From Streptomyces brevispora (lineage in GTDB: Bacteria > Actinomycetota > Actinomycetes > Streptomycetales > Streptomycetaceae): a DNA stretch of 64,000 nt. The notes beneath the pieces were generated by a model, which ran no database searches, was not told the DNA's origin, and saw only the letters and a program-made list of their open reading frames with translations. The DNA lies in contig NZ_VIWW01000001.1 of the NCBI RefSeq assembly GCF_007829885.1, positions 3,906,001 to 3,970,000 of the forward strand, written 5' to 3'. The position numbers were made by a program, and so were the translations under genes. Below are positions 26,217 through 35,843 of this stretch, in pieces; position 1 is the first letter of the stretch; each line of letters starts with the position of its first letter.

Positions 26217-27470
26217 TCAGCCCGCTCGGGGAACCAGCCGGGCCGGACCGTGCACGAGCTCGCCGCCGAGCTTCTTCTGCAGCTTCTCGGTCTGCGGGGT
26301 CAGTTTCTGCGGACCCCCGAGCGGTGGCACCCCGCCGACCTGCTGCGCGGGCGACCGGGGTGGCTCGTACTTTCTCGGGGCCGTGGCCAGGGCGATCAGC
26401 GTCAGGCCGATCAGCAGCACGGTGAACGCGATGGCCGCCCGCGTCCAGAGCTGTGCCTTGCGCTCGCTGCACGTACGGATCAGCTCCGGGACCGGCAGCG
26501 AGGACGCGGGCTGGGCGAGGGCGAGGGCGCCGAGGCGTTCGTGCAGCAGTGCGGACTGCTCGGCCGGTGTCGACGGCTCCGCGAACTCGGGCACGCGCTC
26601 GGCGACGGCCGCCCGAGCGGTCATCAGCCGCCCCGCCGCCGCCGGAGTGCTCGCCTCTGTCTCCGCCGCGGTCTCCGGCAGCCCCAGCCCGACACCGTCG
26701 TGGAGCAGCAGCGTGCGACGGTACGAGGGCGGCAGGGCCAGCATCGCGTCGAGCAGCGCACGGGGGCCCGGCGCCTCGGGCGGCGGGTCGAGGTGCCGGT
26801 GTTCGCGGCGGAACCGGTGCCACGGCGCCATCGCGTGATCGTAGGCGGCGGCCCGTACCCAGCCCACCGGGTCACGGTCCACGGCGACCTCCGGCCAGCG
26901 CTGCCAGGCGAGGCCGAAGGCCTTGCCGACGGCCTCGCGGGAGAGGCCGCGGCGGCCGGTCAGCAGATAGGTCTGGCGGAACAGTGCGGCCGCGCTGTGC
27001 CGGTACAGGGCGTCGAACGCCTCGGCGGCCGAGGGCCCGGCCTCGATCTCGGCATCAGTCTCGGAAGCCGCAGAGGCCGCAGAAGCAGCAGGATCTGCAG
27101 GAGCCGTAGTGGCCGGAGCGGCCGCAGCGGCCACGGACCCCGAACCGGTGTCACGGCCGGAACCGGCAGTGGGGGCGGTCTTGGGCGGCGCCCCGGCAGC
27201 CCGTGCGGCGTCATCCGTTGACCATTTGTTCGGGGCACCCGGCGTGAGTGCGTCGGCGTCACCGGTTCCGATCAGCCTGGCGTACGCCTCGCGCTTGCGC
27301 CCGCGCGGGCTGGTGCGGCCCGTCTCCCAGGCCCGGACCGTGGCGCGGGTGACCCCTACGGCCGCCGCGACCTGCTCCTCGCTCAGCGACTTCGCCTCCC
27401 GCAGCCTGCGAAGCTCCTTGGGCGGGGGGAGCGGATGGGCGGCTGCCGTGCCGGTCGTGCTCTGTGTCAT
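26217..27470 (-). CDS. XRE helix-turn-helix / sigma-factor-like / membrane-anchored protein
   Basis: 417 residues in four parts. An XRE DNA-binding domain (KELRRLREAKSLSEEQVAAA, VTRATVRAWETGRTSP) spans residues 15-75, and an Ala/Thr linker follows. Next is a sigma-70-like segment: region 2-like FRQTYLLTGRRGLSREAVG... WQRWPEV and region 4-like AMLALPPSYRRTLLLHDGVG ending in RLMTARAAVAER. One transmembrane helix (AIAFTVLLIGLTLIALATA) comes near the C-terminus with an external tail. The ATG at 27470 has GGGGAG upstream. It is divergent from the PerM-like gene. I infer a membrane-tethered regulator; whether the sigma-like part still binds core polymerase is unknown. Confidence 0.8.
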   Translation of the reverse strand: MTQSTTGTAAAHPLPPPKELRRLREAKSLSEEQVAAAVGVTRATVRAWETGRTSPRGRKREAYARLIGTGDADALTPGAPNKWSTDDAARAAGAPPKTAPTAGSGRDTGSGSVAAAAAPATTAPADPAASAASAASETDAEIEAGPSAAEAFDALYRHSAAALFRQTYLLTGRRGLSREAVGKAFGLAWQRWPEVAVDRDPVGWVRAAAYDHAMAPWHRFRREHRHLDPPPEAPGPRALLDAMLALPPSYRRTLLLHDGVGLGLPETAAETEASTPAAAGRLMTARAAVAERVPEFAEPSTPAEQSALLHERLGALALAQPASSLPVPELIRTCSERKAQLWTRAAIAFTVLLIGLTLIALATAPRKYEPPRSPAQQVGGVPPLGGPQKLTPQTEKLQKKLGGELVHGPARLVPRAG

Positions 27471-27586
27471 GAGGGCTCCCCGCCCGGCCTGCACTGGGTA
27501 AAAAAGTACATAACCGTATATTGAGCGACACGGCCGTCATTCGCCCGTTACATCGAATAAGCGCGTGTCGTTGGCAGCATTGCGGC

Positions 27587-29281
27587 GTGACCCAAGTGAC
27601 CGAACACAGCCCGTTGTTGTCGGCAGAGCGGACGCGGCCCGCCGTACTGGCCTCGGCGCTGCTGCGCGGGGTGCTTGCCGCGGGGCTCGGACTGGGCTCC
27701 GTCCTGGTGCTCGTCATGGTGCTGTGGATCAGCTCCCCGGCCTCCGACAGTGGTCCGGGCGAGGCCCTTCACACGGCTGCGGGCCTCTGGCTGCTGGCCC
27801 ATGGCGCGGAACTGATCAGAACCGGCACGCTGACCGGGACCCCTGCCCCCATCGGTGTCGTTCCCCTGTTGCTCGGCGTCTTGCCGGTCTGGCTGGTGCA
27901 CCGTGCGGTGAGGGACGTGCTGGAGCCCGACGAAGGGCGCGGCGCACCCTCGCCCCGGGGCGCGTTCGGCCTGGTGACGGGCGGATATTTGCTGGTCGGG
28001 GCGGTGGTGGCGCTCTACGCGCGAGGCGCCTCGCTGTCCGCCGAGCCGCTGTCCCTGCTGTTCCCGTCGGCCTTCGTGGTGGCGGGCGCGGCGGCGGCCG
28101 GGGTGTGGACGGCCTCCGGGCGCCCGCTCGGACCGCCGCCTTTCTGGGCGCCGGTGCGGCTGCACGAGGCGATGGCCCGCTCCCGGTTCGCGCGGCGGGC
28201 GGAGGTGGTGGGCCGGTCCGCGGCGGCCGGGGTGACGGTTTTGCTGGGTGGGGGTGCGCTGGTGGTCGCGGCGGCGCTGGTGTGGCACGCGAATCCGGTG
28301 CAGGAGTCGTTCCTGCGGCTCTCCGGCGACTGGGCCGGGAGGTGGGCGGTGCTGTTCCTCGCGCTGCTGCTGGTGCCGAACGCGGCGGTGTGGGGCGCGG
28401 CGTACGGGCTCGGGTCCGGGTTCGCGCTCGGTACGGCGTCCACGGTCACCCCGGGCGCCTTCGCGGGCCGCCCGGCGCTGCCGGACTTCCCGCTGCTGGC
28501 CGCGATGCCGGCCGAGGGCGCGGGTTCGCCGCTGAACTGGGCGGCCTCGGCGGTCCCGGTCGCGGCGGCGCTGACGGTCGCCTGGTTCACCGCACGACGG
28601 GCGGCGCCCGCCCAGGGTGCGCGCGAGGGCGCGTGGAGCCGGCGGGAGACCGCGTTCACGGCCGCGCTGGGAGCGGTGGGGTGCGGGATCGGCACCGCGC
28701 TGCTGGCGGCGGCGGCCGGGGGACCGCTGGGGACCCGGGCACTGGCGGAGTTCGGGCCCGTGTGGTGGCTGACGGGGGCCGCGGCCCTGGCGTGGACGGC
28801 CGCGCTCGGAGTCCCGGCGGCACTGTTGCTGCGGGCCTGGCGGCTGCGCGGACGTATCGCACCCGAGCAGCCGACTGCCGGGGCGACGGCCGGACCGGAC
28901 AGCACCGACGGGACGAAAAAGGACGAGGCGAAAGAGCCGGAAGCGGCGGTGGTGGCGCCCGGACCCGGAGAACCGGGGGAGGGGGCCACGCCCACCGGCC
29001 GCAGGTGGTGGCCGTGGCGGAGCCGTCGAAAGGCGGAACCGGACGGCCCGAACGCCGAAACGGACCCCGTACCCGGCCCCGCACCCGTACCTGGGCACGG
29101 CCCCGCACCCGCACACACGCCTGTGCCCGTGTCCGTGTTCGGCCGGGGCGACCCAGCCGACGAGGACATCGAGCTGTACGACTTCCTGCCGGCCGGTCCC
29201 TGGCGCGCGAGTGCGGTCGACGAACGGGCGGACCGGTCGGCGGAGGCCGGACCGGTCCGCCCGCCGGACGTTACTTCTTGA
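27587..29281 (+). CDS. DUF6350/PerM-like polytopic membrane protein
   Basis: 564 residues from the GTG at 27587, with about nine or ten membrane helices (e.g. ALLRGVLAAGLGLGSVLVLV, WAVLFLALLLVPNAAVWGAA) followed by a charged, Pro-rich cytoplasmic tail (residues about 445-564). Position between sucCD and purN-purH matches Mycobacterium, where PerM (Rv0955) sits between sucD and purN and supports division under low magnesium. Family assignment to DUF6350 rests on this synteny and hydrophobic profile. The start lacks a clear Shine-Dalgarno. Its stop overlaps convergently by 11 bases with the next gene. An open frame upstream (27521) is shared with the divergent AT-rich promoter region. Confidence 0.78.
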   Translation: MTQVTEHSPLLSAERTRPAVLASALLRGVLAAGLGLGSVLVLVMVLWISSPASDSGPGEALHTAAGLWLLAHGAELIRTGTLTGTPAPIGVVPLLLGVLPVWLVHRAVRDVLEPDEGRGAPSPRGAFGLVTGGYLLVGAVVALYARGASLSAEPLSLLFPSAFVVAGAAAAGVWTASGRPLGPPPFWAPVRLHEAMARSRFARRAEVVGRSAAAGVTVLLGGGALVVAAALVWHANPVQESFLRLSGDWAGRWAVLFLALLLVPNAAVWGAAYGLGSGFALGTASTVTPGAFAGRPALPDFPLLAAMPAEGAGSPLNWAASAVPVAAALTVAWFTARRAAPAQGAREGAWSRRETAFTAALGAVGCGIGTALLAAAAGGPLGTRALAEFGPVWWLTGAAALAWTAALGVPAALLLRAWRLRGRIAPEQPTAGATAGPDSTDGTKKDEAKEPEAAVVAPGPGEPGEGATPTGRRWWPWRSRRKAEPDGPNAETDPVPGPAPVPGHGPAPAHTPVPVSVFGRGDPADEDIELYDFLPAGPWRASAVDERADRSAEAGPVRPPDVTS

Positions 29282-30299
29282 CGCCGAAGAGGGGTTCCAG
29301 CGGCTTGGGCAGCAGATCGTTGCAGGACAGCTGGCCCGACTTGGTGAGGGCGTCGTTCACGCAGGTGTAGTAGTCGCGGTAGACCAGCTGCACCGTGAAC
29401 GACGTAGCGACGATCGACAGAGCGATCAGCGCCGTCACCAGACCGCTGACCGCGGCCGTCGTCTGCTGCCGGCTCCCGCGCTGCGCGAACGCGGTGCCCG
29501 GCACACCCGGTGCCGCGGGGGATCCCGGGGCGTGGACGGACCCGGTGGACTGCCCCTCACCGGCCACTCCCTGAGCCGAACCCGAACCCGAAGATGAACC
29601 CGAACCCGAAGACGCGGCCGAACCCGAACCCGAAGCCGCAGCCGATCCGGCCGTATCCCCTGCCGCGGACGGGTCCTTCGGCTTGGCCCGGAGCGCGCTG
29701 ATCGACCAGTAGGTCGCGAGCGCGCCCAGCAGCAGGGCGATCTCCGGCAGATCGAAGATCGCGAAGAAGAAGGCCCACATACCGGCGAGCAGCGAGTAGC
29801 GCGCCCGGCGCTGGACGGGGTCCGTCGGGTCCCAGCGCGTACCGCCGGACTTGCCGCCCTCCGGGCCGCCACGGCCGCCGCCCTGTCCGTTCGGCCCTGC
29901 GGGTCCGGCGGGCCGCCCGCCGAAGCCGCCGCTCTGGCGTCCGGGCTGGTGGCTGCTCCACTGACTGCCCCAGACGGGGCGGTCGTCGGGGGAGCCGCCC
30001 TCGGGCGCATCCCCGCCGTCCCCGTTGTTCTCACCGCTGCCGTTGGTGCCGTTCGTACCGCTGTTGACCGGCCGGCGCGGCTGCCACGGCTGGTCGGGGC
30101 GGTTCTCCGGCGGCGGCGCGAAGGGGTTGTCGTCCTTGCGTCCGGCTCCCGAGGACCCGGAGGACCCGGACGGCGAAGGTGAAGAAGAGGAGGAGGAAGA
30201 AGAGGAGCCCGGCGTGGGGGACTGGCGCTCCCGCATCAGCAGTGAGGCCCGCTCGGGCAGCGGGTGGCGGAAGGCGGTGCGGCGGCGTCGGTCCGGCAT
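29271..30299 (-). CDS. Membrane protein with Ser/Gly/Pro low-complexity regions
   Basis: 342 residues. The N-terminal 150 residues are disordered-looking (SSSSSSSSSPSPSGSSGSSG, Gly-Asn-rich stretches). A hydrophobic hairpin follows (YSLLAGMWAFFFAIFDL, EIALLLGALATYWSISALRA), then a Gly-Ser repeat segment (residues 225-260). A third helix (TAAVSGLVTALIALSIVATS) precedes a short tail with Cys (YYTCVNDALTKSGQLSCNDL) that could form a disulfide outside the membrane. I do not recognise the family with certainty; it is conserved-type actinobacterial. The start at 30299 is uncertain; another ATG lies 63 bases downstream. Confidence 0.72.
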   Translation of the reverse strand: MPDRRRRTAFRHPLPERASLLMRERQSPTPGSSSSSSSSSPSPSGSSGSSGAGRKDDNPFAPPPENRPDQPWQPRRPVNSGTNGTNGSGENNGDGGDAPEGGSPDDRPVWGSQWSSHQPGRQSGGFGGRPAGPAGPNGQGGGRGGPEGGKSGGTRWDPTDPVQRRARYSLLAGMWAFFFAIFDLPEIALLLGALATYWSISALRAKPKDPSAAGDTAGSAAASGSGSAASSGSGSSSGSGSAQGVAGEGQSTGSVHAPGSPAAPGVPGTAFAQRGSRQQTTAAVSGLVTALIALSIVATSFTVQLVYRDYYTCVNDALTKSGQLSCNDLLPKPLEPLFGVKK

Positions 30300-30509
30300 A
30301 TGGTGAACGTCTTCCCCATCTCGTCATTTCCGCCCTGTGGGACGGTTCGCTGTCCCCTGACGCTACCTCCCAGCGACGAGGGGCCGAAAGCGGGGAGTAC
30401 GGGCGTCGTGGCCGGCATCTGCCGCCCGGAGTGCGCGCCACCGCATGAGCCGGAGCGCCACCGGTCCCTCACCCCCGTCACACAAGGGCCTCGGGAGGTG
30501 CCGGTATCG

Positions 30510-30551
30510 TTGCTGACGGTCGGCTCGTTCGTAGAGTTCCCCGTATCGGGG
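30510..30551 (+). promoter_or_regulatory. Candidate purN promoter with overlapping operator
   Basis: TTGCTG (30510-30515) and TAGAGT (30532-30537) are separated by 16 bp, a good housekeeping sigma match. The palindrome CCCCGTATCGGGG (30539-30551) covers the expected start of transcription and could bind a repressor. The remainder of the 368-bp spacer 30300-30667 shows no gene and no ZTP-riboswitch core that I can recognise. Confidence 0.5.
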
Positions 30552-30667
30552 GGCGTGATTCTTTCGTATGACCGTACAAACGACATGGCCGCCGTGCCGC
30601 TGCTCCCGCGATGTGGCAGGCGGTGCGGCCGCTTCGAACTGCTCCACACGTGAGAAAGGGCCCAGCC

Positions 30668-31310
30668 GTGGCCTCCCCGCTCTCCTCTGCCGCTCCGGCC
30701 CGACTGGTCGTGCTGGTCTCCGGTTCCGGTACGAACCTCCAAGCGCTGCTCGACGCGATCGGCGACGACCCCGAGGGGTACGGCGCCCAGGTCGTGGCGG
30801 TCGGTGCGGACCGCGACGGCATCGCCGGTCTGGAGAGGGCCGAACGGGCCGGAGTCCCCACTTTCGTGTGCCGGGTCAAGGACCACGCGTCACGGGTGGA
30901 GTGGGACGCCGCGCTCGCCGCGGCCACCGCCGCGCACCGCCCGGACCTCGTCGTCTCCGCCGGGTTCATGAAGATCGTGGGCAAGGAGTTCCTCGCCGGG
31001 TTCGGCGGCCGGTTCATCAACACCCACCCCGCCCTGCTCCCCAGCTTTCCCGGTGCCCACGGCGTGCGTGACGCGCTCGCGTACGGCGTGAAGGTCACCG
31101 GGTGCACCGTCCACTTCGTCGACGACGGCGTCGACACCGGTCCGATCATCGCGCAGGGCGTGGTCGAGGTGACCGAAGAGGACACCCCGGAGGGCGAAGC
31201 CGCTCTCCATGAACGCATCAAGGAAATCGAGCGCAAGCTGCTCGTCGAGGCCGTGGGTCGGCTCGCCCGTGACGGCTATCGCATTGAGGGACGAAAGGTT
31301 CATCTCGATC

Positions 31311-31324
<14 letters not shown>
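30668..31324 (+). CDS. purN: Phosphoribosylglycinamide formyltransferase
   Basis: 218 residues. The N-terminal strand-loop LVVLVSGSGTNLQALLDAI binds phosphate of GAR; the catalytic region shows Asn in FINTHPALLPSFPGAHGVRD and the Asp in VDDGVDTGPII, all hallmarks of PurN. It transfers a formyl group from 10-formyl-THF to GAR in purine synthesis. The GTG at 30668 has GAAAGGG upstream; the gene overlaps purH by 14 bases, so the two are co-translated. folD, 2.5 kb downstream, supplies the folate cofactor. Length is normal for the family. Confidence 0.97.
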
Positions 31325-32861
<1,537 letters not shown>

Positions 32862-32864
<3 letters not shown>

Positions 32865-32961
32865 GCCGCTCGCACCACGGTACTGAGCCGCTCGCACCAC
32901 GGTGCTGAGCCGCTGCACGGTGCTGAGCCGCTGCACGGTACTGAGCCGTGCGCACGGTACG
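32862..32961. repeat. Tandem repeats starting at the purH stop codon
   Basis: Five copies of a unit TGAGCCGCT...CACGGT(A/G)C occur in succession, of 22, 22, 18, 18 and 19 bases. The first T is that of the purH stop. The unit contains its own TGA. They end just before a terminator. Confidence 0.85.
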
Positions 32962-32965
32962 ACTG

Positions 32966-33006
32966 AGGGCCGTAACTCCACGCGGATCGCGCGGGGTTAC
33001 GGCCCT
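32966..33006. terminator. Bidirectional terminator between purH and RDD gene
   Basis: AGGGCCGTAAC (32966-32976) pairs with GTTACGGCCCT (32996-33006), with a further CC/GG extension in the loop. It lies between convergent genes. Confidence 0.8.
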
Positions 33007-33026
33007 CGGGTCTGTCTGCGAGCAGG

Positions 33027-33572
33027 TCAGCCGGTCTTGACGACCAGGGTCGAGCAGATCTTGTCGGCGAACGTCTGCTTCTTCGCGTCCCACGCGGGCC
33101 ACAGCCAGCCGATGTAGCAGGCGATGCTGTCCACGAAGTGGGCGAGGTAACGGACGAACGCCATGCCGAAGCCCAGGGGCTGGCCGTCGGCCTCGCGCAG
33201 CAGGCTGATGCCGAGGGCCTTCTTGCCGATGAACTGCCCGGTGGTGCCCTCCTTGTACAGCTTGAAGAGGCCGAGTCCGATGCCGACGATGAGGCCGAGC
33301 ATGGTTATCGCGGAGCCCGCGCCGCCGCCTATGCCGGCACCGATGCCGATGAGGACGCCGTACGGGATGGCGATGATCACGCCGTCGATCAGCAGGGCGG
33401 CGAACCTGCTCCACCAGCCGGCGAACTGCGGCTGGGCGCCATAGCCGGGCTGGCCCTGCGGCGGCATGCCGGGGGTCTGCGGGTAGCCGTAGCCGGGCTG
33501 GCCCTGCGGCGGCTGGCCGGGCTGCTGCCCATAGGGGTTGTTCGGGTTCGGGTTCGGGTCGCCGAAGCTCAT
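33027..33572 (-). CDS. RDD family membrane protein
   Basis: 181 residues. An Asn/Pro/Gln/Gly/Tyr-rich N-terminus (NPYGQQPGQPPQGQPGYGYP) precedes an RDD domain with the signature Arg and Asp in WWSRFAALLIDGVIIAIPYG and later LHFVDSIACYIGWLWPAW-like (AHFVDSIACYIGW). Three or four membrane helices are predicted. RDD proteins are often thought to carry ions or small solutes. The ATG at 33572 has GGAGG at nine bases. Convergent with purH, divergent from folD. Proline-rich N-termini of this sort recur in Streptomyces RDD proteins. Confidence 0.9.
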   Translation of the reverse strand: MSFGDPNPNPNNPYGQQPGQPPQGQPGYGYPQTPGMPPQGQPGYGAQPQFAGWWSRFAALLIDGVIIAIPYGVLIGIGAGIGGGAGSAITMLGLIVGIGLGLFKLYKEGTTGQFIGKKALGISLLREADGQPLGFGMAFVRYLAHFVDSIACYIGWLWPAWDAKKQTFADKICSTLVVKTG

Positions 33573-33696
33573 CTGGGGTGTTCCTCCAACGGACGTACGG
33601 GGACGAATGCGGCCGCACGGAGGAAAGAAAACGTCAGCGGTCCGCCCCCCGGGTACTTCTGCGGCACTGCGTTCTTCATGGTTATAAGCGCACCAT

Positions 33697-33751
33697 AAGT
33701 TTGTCCAGTTACCGGTACGTGAAGTTGTCCAATTGCAACCTTGTGTCCATT
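33697..33751 (+). promoter_or_regulatory. Direct repeats of TTGTCCA upstream of folD
   Basis: TTGTCCAGTT (33701-33710), TTGTCCAATT (33725-33734, 24 bp later) and TTGTGTCCATT (from about 33740) occur in an AT-richer stretch 50-105 bp upstream of folD. They could be regulator binding sites. The closest -10-like element is GAGAAT six to seven bases before the folD ATG, suggesting leaderless transcription. Confidence 0.45.
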
Positions 33752-33802
33752 ACGGGCACCGGGAATTGGTCCGCGGGTGGGGTCATCCGCGAGAATGCCC
33801 CC

Positions 33803-34669
33803 ATGACTGCCCAGATTCTCGATGGCAAGGCCACCGCAGCCGCGATCAAGTCCGATCTCACCGTCCGCGTGGCGGCCCTCAAGGCCCGGGGTGTCACCCC
33901 CGGCCTCGGAACCCTGCTGGTGGGGGACGACCCGGGCAGCAGGTGGTACGTGAACGGCAAGCACCGCGACTGCGCGGAGGTCGGCATCGGCTCCATCCAG
34001 CGCGAACTCCCCGACACCGCCACCCAGGAGGAGATCGAGGACGTCGTACGGGAGCTCAACGCCGATCCCGAGTGCACGGGTTACATCGTGCAGCTCCCCC
34101 TGCCCAAGGGGATCGACACCAACCGCGTCCTCGAACTGATGGATCCGGCCAAGGACGCCGACGGCCTGCACCCGATGAACCTCGGCCGGCTCGTGCTCAA
34201 CGAGACGGGCCCGCTGCCCTGCACCCCGCAGGGTGTCGTGCAGTTGCTCCGCCACCACGGTGTGGAGATCAACGGGGCGCATGTCGTGGTCGTCGGGCGC
34301 GGTGTCACCATCGGCCGGTCGATCCCGCTGCTGCTGACCCGTAAGTCCGAGAACGCCACGGTCACCCAGTGCCACACCGGTACTCGTGACCTCTCCGCCC
34401 AGCTGCGGCAGGCCGACATCATCGTGGCCGCCGCCGGTGTGCCGCACATCATCAAGCCCGAGGACGTGAAGCCGGGCGCGGCCGTGCTCGATGTCGGCGT
34501 CAGCCGGGACGAGAACGGCAAGATCGTCGGCGATGTCCACCCGGGGGTGGCCGAGGTCGCCGCGTGGATCTCACCGAACCCGGGCGGTGTCGGCCCGATG
34601 ACCCGCGCCCAGTTGCTCGTCAACGTGGTCGAGGCCGCCGAACGCGACTCCGCCCCGTCCGCAGGCTGA
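33803..34669 (+). CDS. folD: Methylenetetrahydrofolate dehydrogenase/cyclohydrolase
   Basis: 288 residues. The active-site Lys lies in SRWYVNGKHRDCAEVGI and the family signature in YIVQLPLPKGIDTNRVLELM; the NADP Rossmann motif is VVVVGRGVTIGRSIPLLL and the tail signature NPGGVGPMTRAQLL. It interconverts methylene-, methenyl- and formyl-THF and feeds purN/purH. The ATG at 33803 is preceded only by GAGAAT, consistent with a leaderless transcript, and matches family N-termini (AQILDGKATAA). A DUF3017 gene follows after 21 bp. No ZTP riboswitch was seen. Confidence 0.96.
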   Translation: MTAQILDGKATAAAIKSDLTVRVAALKARGVTPGLGTLLVGDDPGSRWYVNGKHRDCAEVGIGSIQRELPDTATQEEIEDVVRELNADPECTGYIVQLPLPKGIDTNRVLELMDPAKDADGLHPMNLGRLVLNETGPLPCTPQGVVQLLRHHGVEINGAHVVVVGRGVTIGRSIPLLLTRKSENATVTQCHTGTRDLSAQLRQADIIVAAAGVPHIIKPEDVKPGAAVLDVGVSRDENGKIVGDVHPGVAEVAAWISPNPGGVGPMTRAQLLVNVVEAAERDSAPSAG

Positions 34670-34690
34670 TCAGATCCGGAAGGAACCCCC

Positions 34691-35332
34691 ATGGGTGCTG
34701 GTACGAGTCCGGCCGACCGGGCCGCCGCCGCTGCGGACGGACCGGCCGCCGAGCAGGCCGAGGGCGCGGCCGAGGCTCCGGCCGATGACGCGGTCGATGC
34801 CCCGGCCGCAGGGGCGCCGGTCGAAGGAGGGCCGGCGGCTTCGGGCGATGGCGCGGCAGAGGCCCCGGACGACGCGTCGGCCGGCCGCACCGGCAGTCAC
34901 CCGGCACCCGGAACCGCCGCGACCACCGCGGCGGGCCGGTCGCGGAAGGCGCCCTTGTTCACCCAGGACACCGCGCGTCCCGAGGGCGGCGGCCGGGCGG
35001 CGGGCGGGGACGCTCCGGCCCCCGCCCGTCAGTGGCCGTTGCTCGCGGTGCTCTGCACGGCCGGCATCGGCCTGCTGATCGTGGCCACCGACCCCTTCGA
35101 GGGAGCCTTCAGGATCGGCACGATACTGATCGGTGTGGCGCTCATCGGGGGCGCGGTGCTCCGCCTCCTGGTCCCCTCGGTGGGCATGCTCGCGGTGCGT
35201 TCCCGCTTCACCGACCTGGTGACGTACGGACTGCTGGGCGTCCTCATCGTGATGCTCTCGTTGATGGCGCAGCCCAGCCCGTGGCTGGACATCCCGTTCC
35301 TGGAGAACGCGGTCCACTTCACGATCCGCTGA
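34691..35332 (+). CDS. DUF3017 membrane protein
   Basis: 213 residues. An Ala/Asp/Gly/Glu-rich N-terminal half (AEGAAEAPADDAVDAPAAGA) without membrane character is followed by three hydrophobic helices: PLLAVLCTAGIGLLIVATDP, AFRIGTILIGVALIGGAVLR and YGLLGVLIVMLSLMAQP. DUF3017 typically sits next to folD in Streptomyces, and here it begins 21 bp after folD with GGAAGGA upstream, so they are one operon. Its function is unknown. The N-terminal extension is longer than I would expect for the family and may be disordered. The stop is followed by 27-bp repeats. Confidence 0.85.
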   Translation: MGAGTSPADRAAAAADGPAAEQAEGAAEAPADDAVDAPAAGAPVEGGPAASGDGAAEAPDDASAGRTGSHPAPGTAATTAAGRSRKAPLFTQDTARPEGGGRAAGGDAPAPARQWPLLAVLCTAGIGLLIVATDPFEGAFRIGTILIGVALIGGAVLRLLVPSVGMLAVRSRFTDLVTYGLLGVLIVMLSLMAQPSPWLDIPFLENAVHFTIR

Positions 35333-35388
35333 ACCGGTGCGGCCGCACCGGATCACTGAACCGGTGCGGCCGCACCGGACCGTGGAAC
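35330..35388. repeat. Two 27-bp repeats, each with an 18-bp palindrome, after DUF3017
   Basis: The first repeat begins with the DUF3017 stop: TGAACCGGTGCGGCCGCACC-type sequence occurs twice (27-bp period) plus a partial third. Each contains the perfect palindrome CCGGTGCGGCCGCACCGG (35334-35351 and 35361-35378) with a NotI-like core. Confidence 0.85.
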
Positions 35389-35392
35389 CGGT

Positions 35393-35422
35393 GTCCGTCC
35401 CCTCCCCCGAGGAGGGACGGAC
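35393..35422. terminator. Hairpin terminator after DUF3017
   Basis: GTCCGTCCCCTCC pairs with GGAGGGACGGAC around a five-base loop, with one bulged C. It closes the folD-DUF3017 transcript. Confidence 0.7.
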
Positions 35423-35427
35423 GCCGG

Positions 35428-35490
35428 GGACGGGGCACACCGGAGCGAAAAGCTCCGGAATGTGGCGACTTGAGCGGCCTTGCCCCGTCC
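35428..35490. other. Candidate structured RNA between DUF3017 and XRE gene
   Basis: Outer arms GGACGGGGCA (35428-35437) and TGCCCCGTCC (35481-35490) enclose an inner hairpin CCGGAGC-GAAAA-GCTCCGG (35440-35458), flanked by a CACA/TGTG pair. The whole folds into a closed, multi-stem shape of 63 bases. It lies in the 511-bp spacer 35333-35843. No known RNA family was recognised; a terminator-associated sRNA is possible. The rest of the spacer (35500-35843) shows nothing else I can assign. Confidence 0.45.
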
Positions 35491-35843
35491 TGACTCCAGC
35501 CTTGTCGTCGGGGCGCGCCTGATCAAGGGATGGCTGTGGCCTGTGGCACGGAAGTGACCATTCCGCCACGGTGTGATCGTCACGCAACGATGGCAGACTG
35601 GCCGGACCGGCGGCAGACGAGCAGGCGGGGCGAGGCGAAGGCGCGCGAGGGTGCGCGCCGGACTTCCGAGTGCGACCGTGCGCTCCCGCCCCAGGAACTG
35701 GCAGTCTGCGTTCGCACATCCACCTGGGTAGTCCGGAACGGAGGACCACCGGTTCCGGACCGGGGCAGGGCGGTGTGCGATGTGCCGGGCAGGTCCGGGG
35801 GCAGCGGAAGCCGAAACGAAGTGAGTGGAAGCAGGGGGAAGTA

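Noticed and set aside
30300..30667. ZTP riboswitch upstream of purN
   Set aside because: The conserved pfl-motif core could not be found here or upstream of folD.
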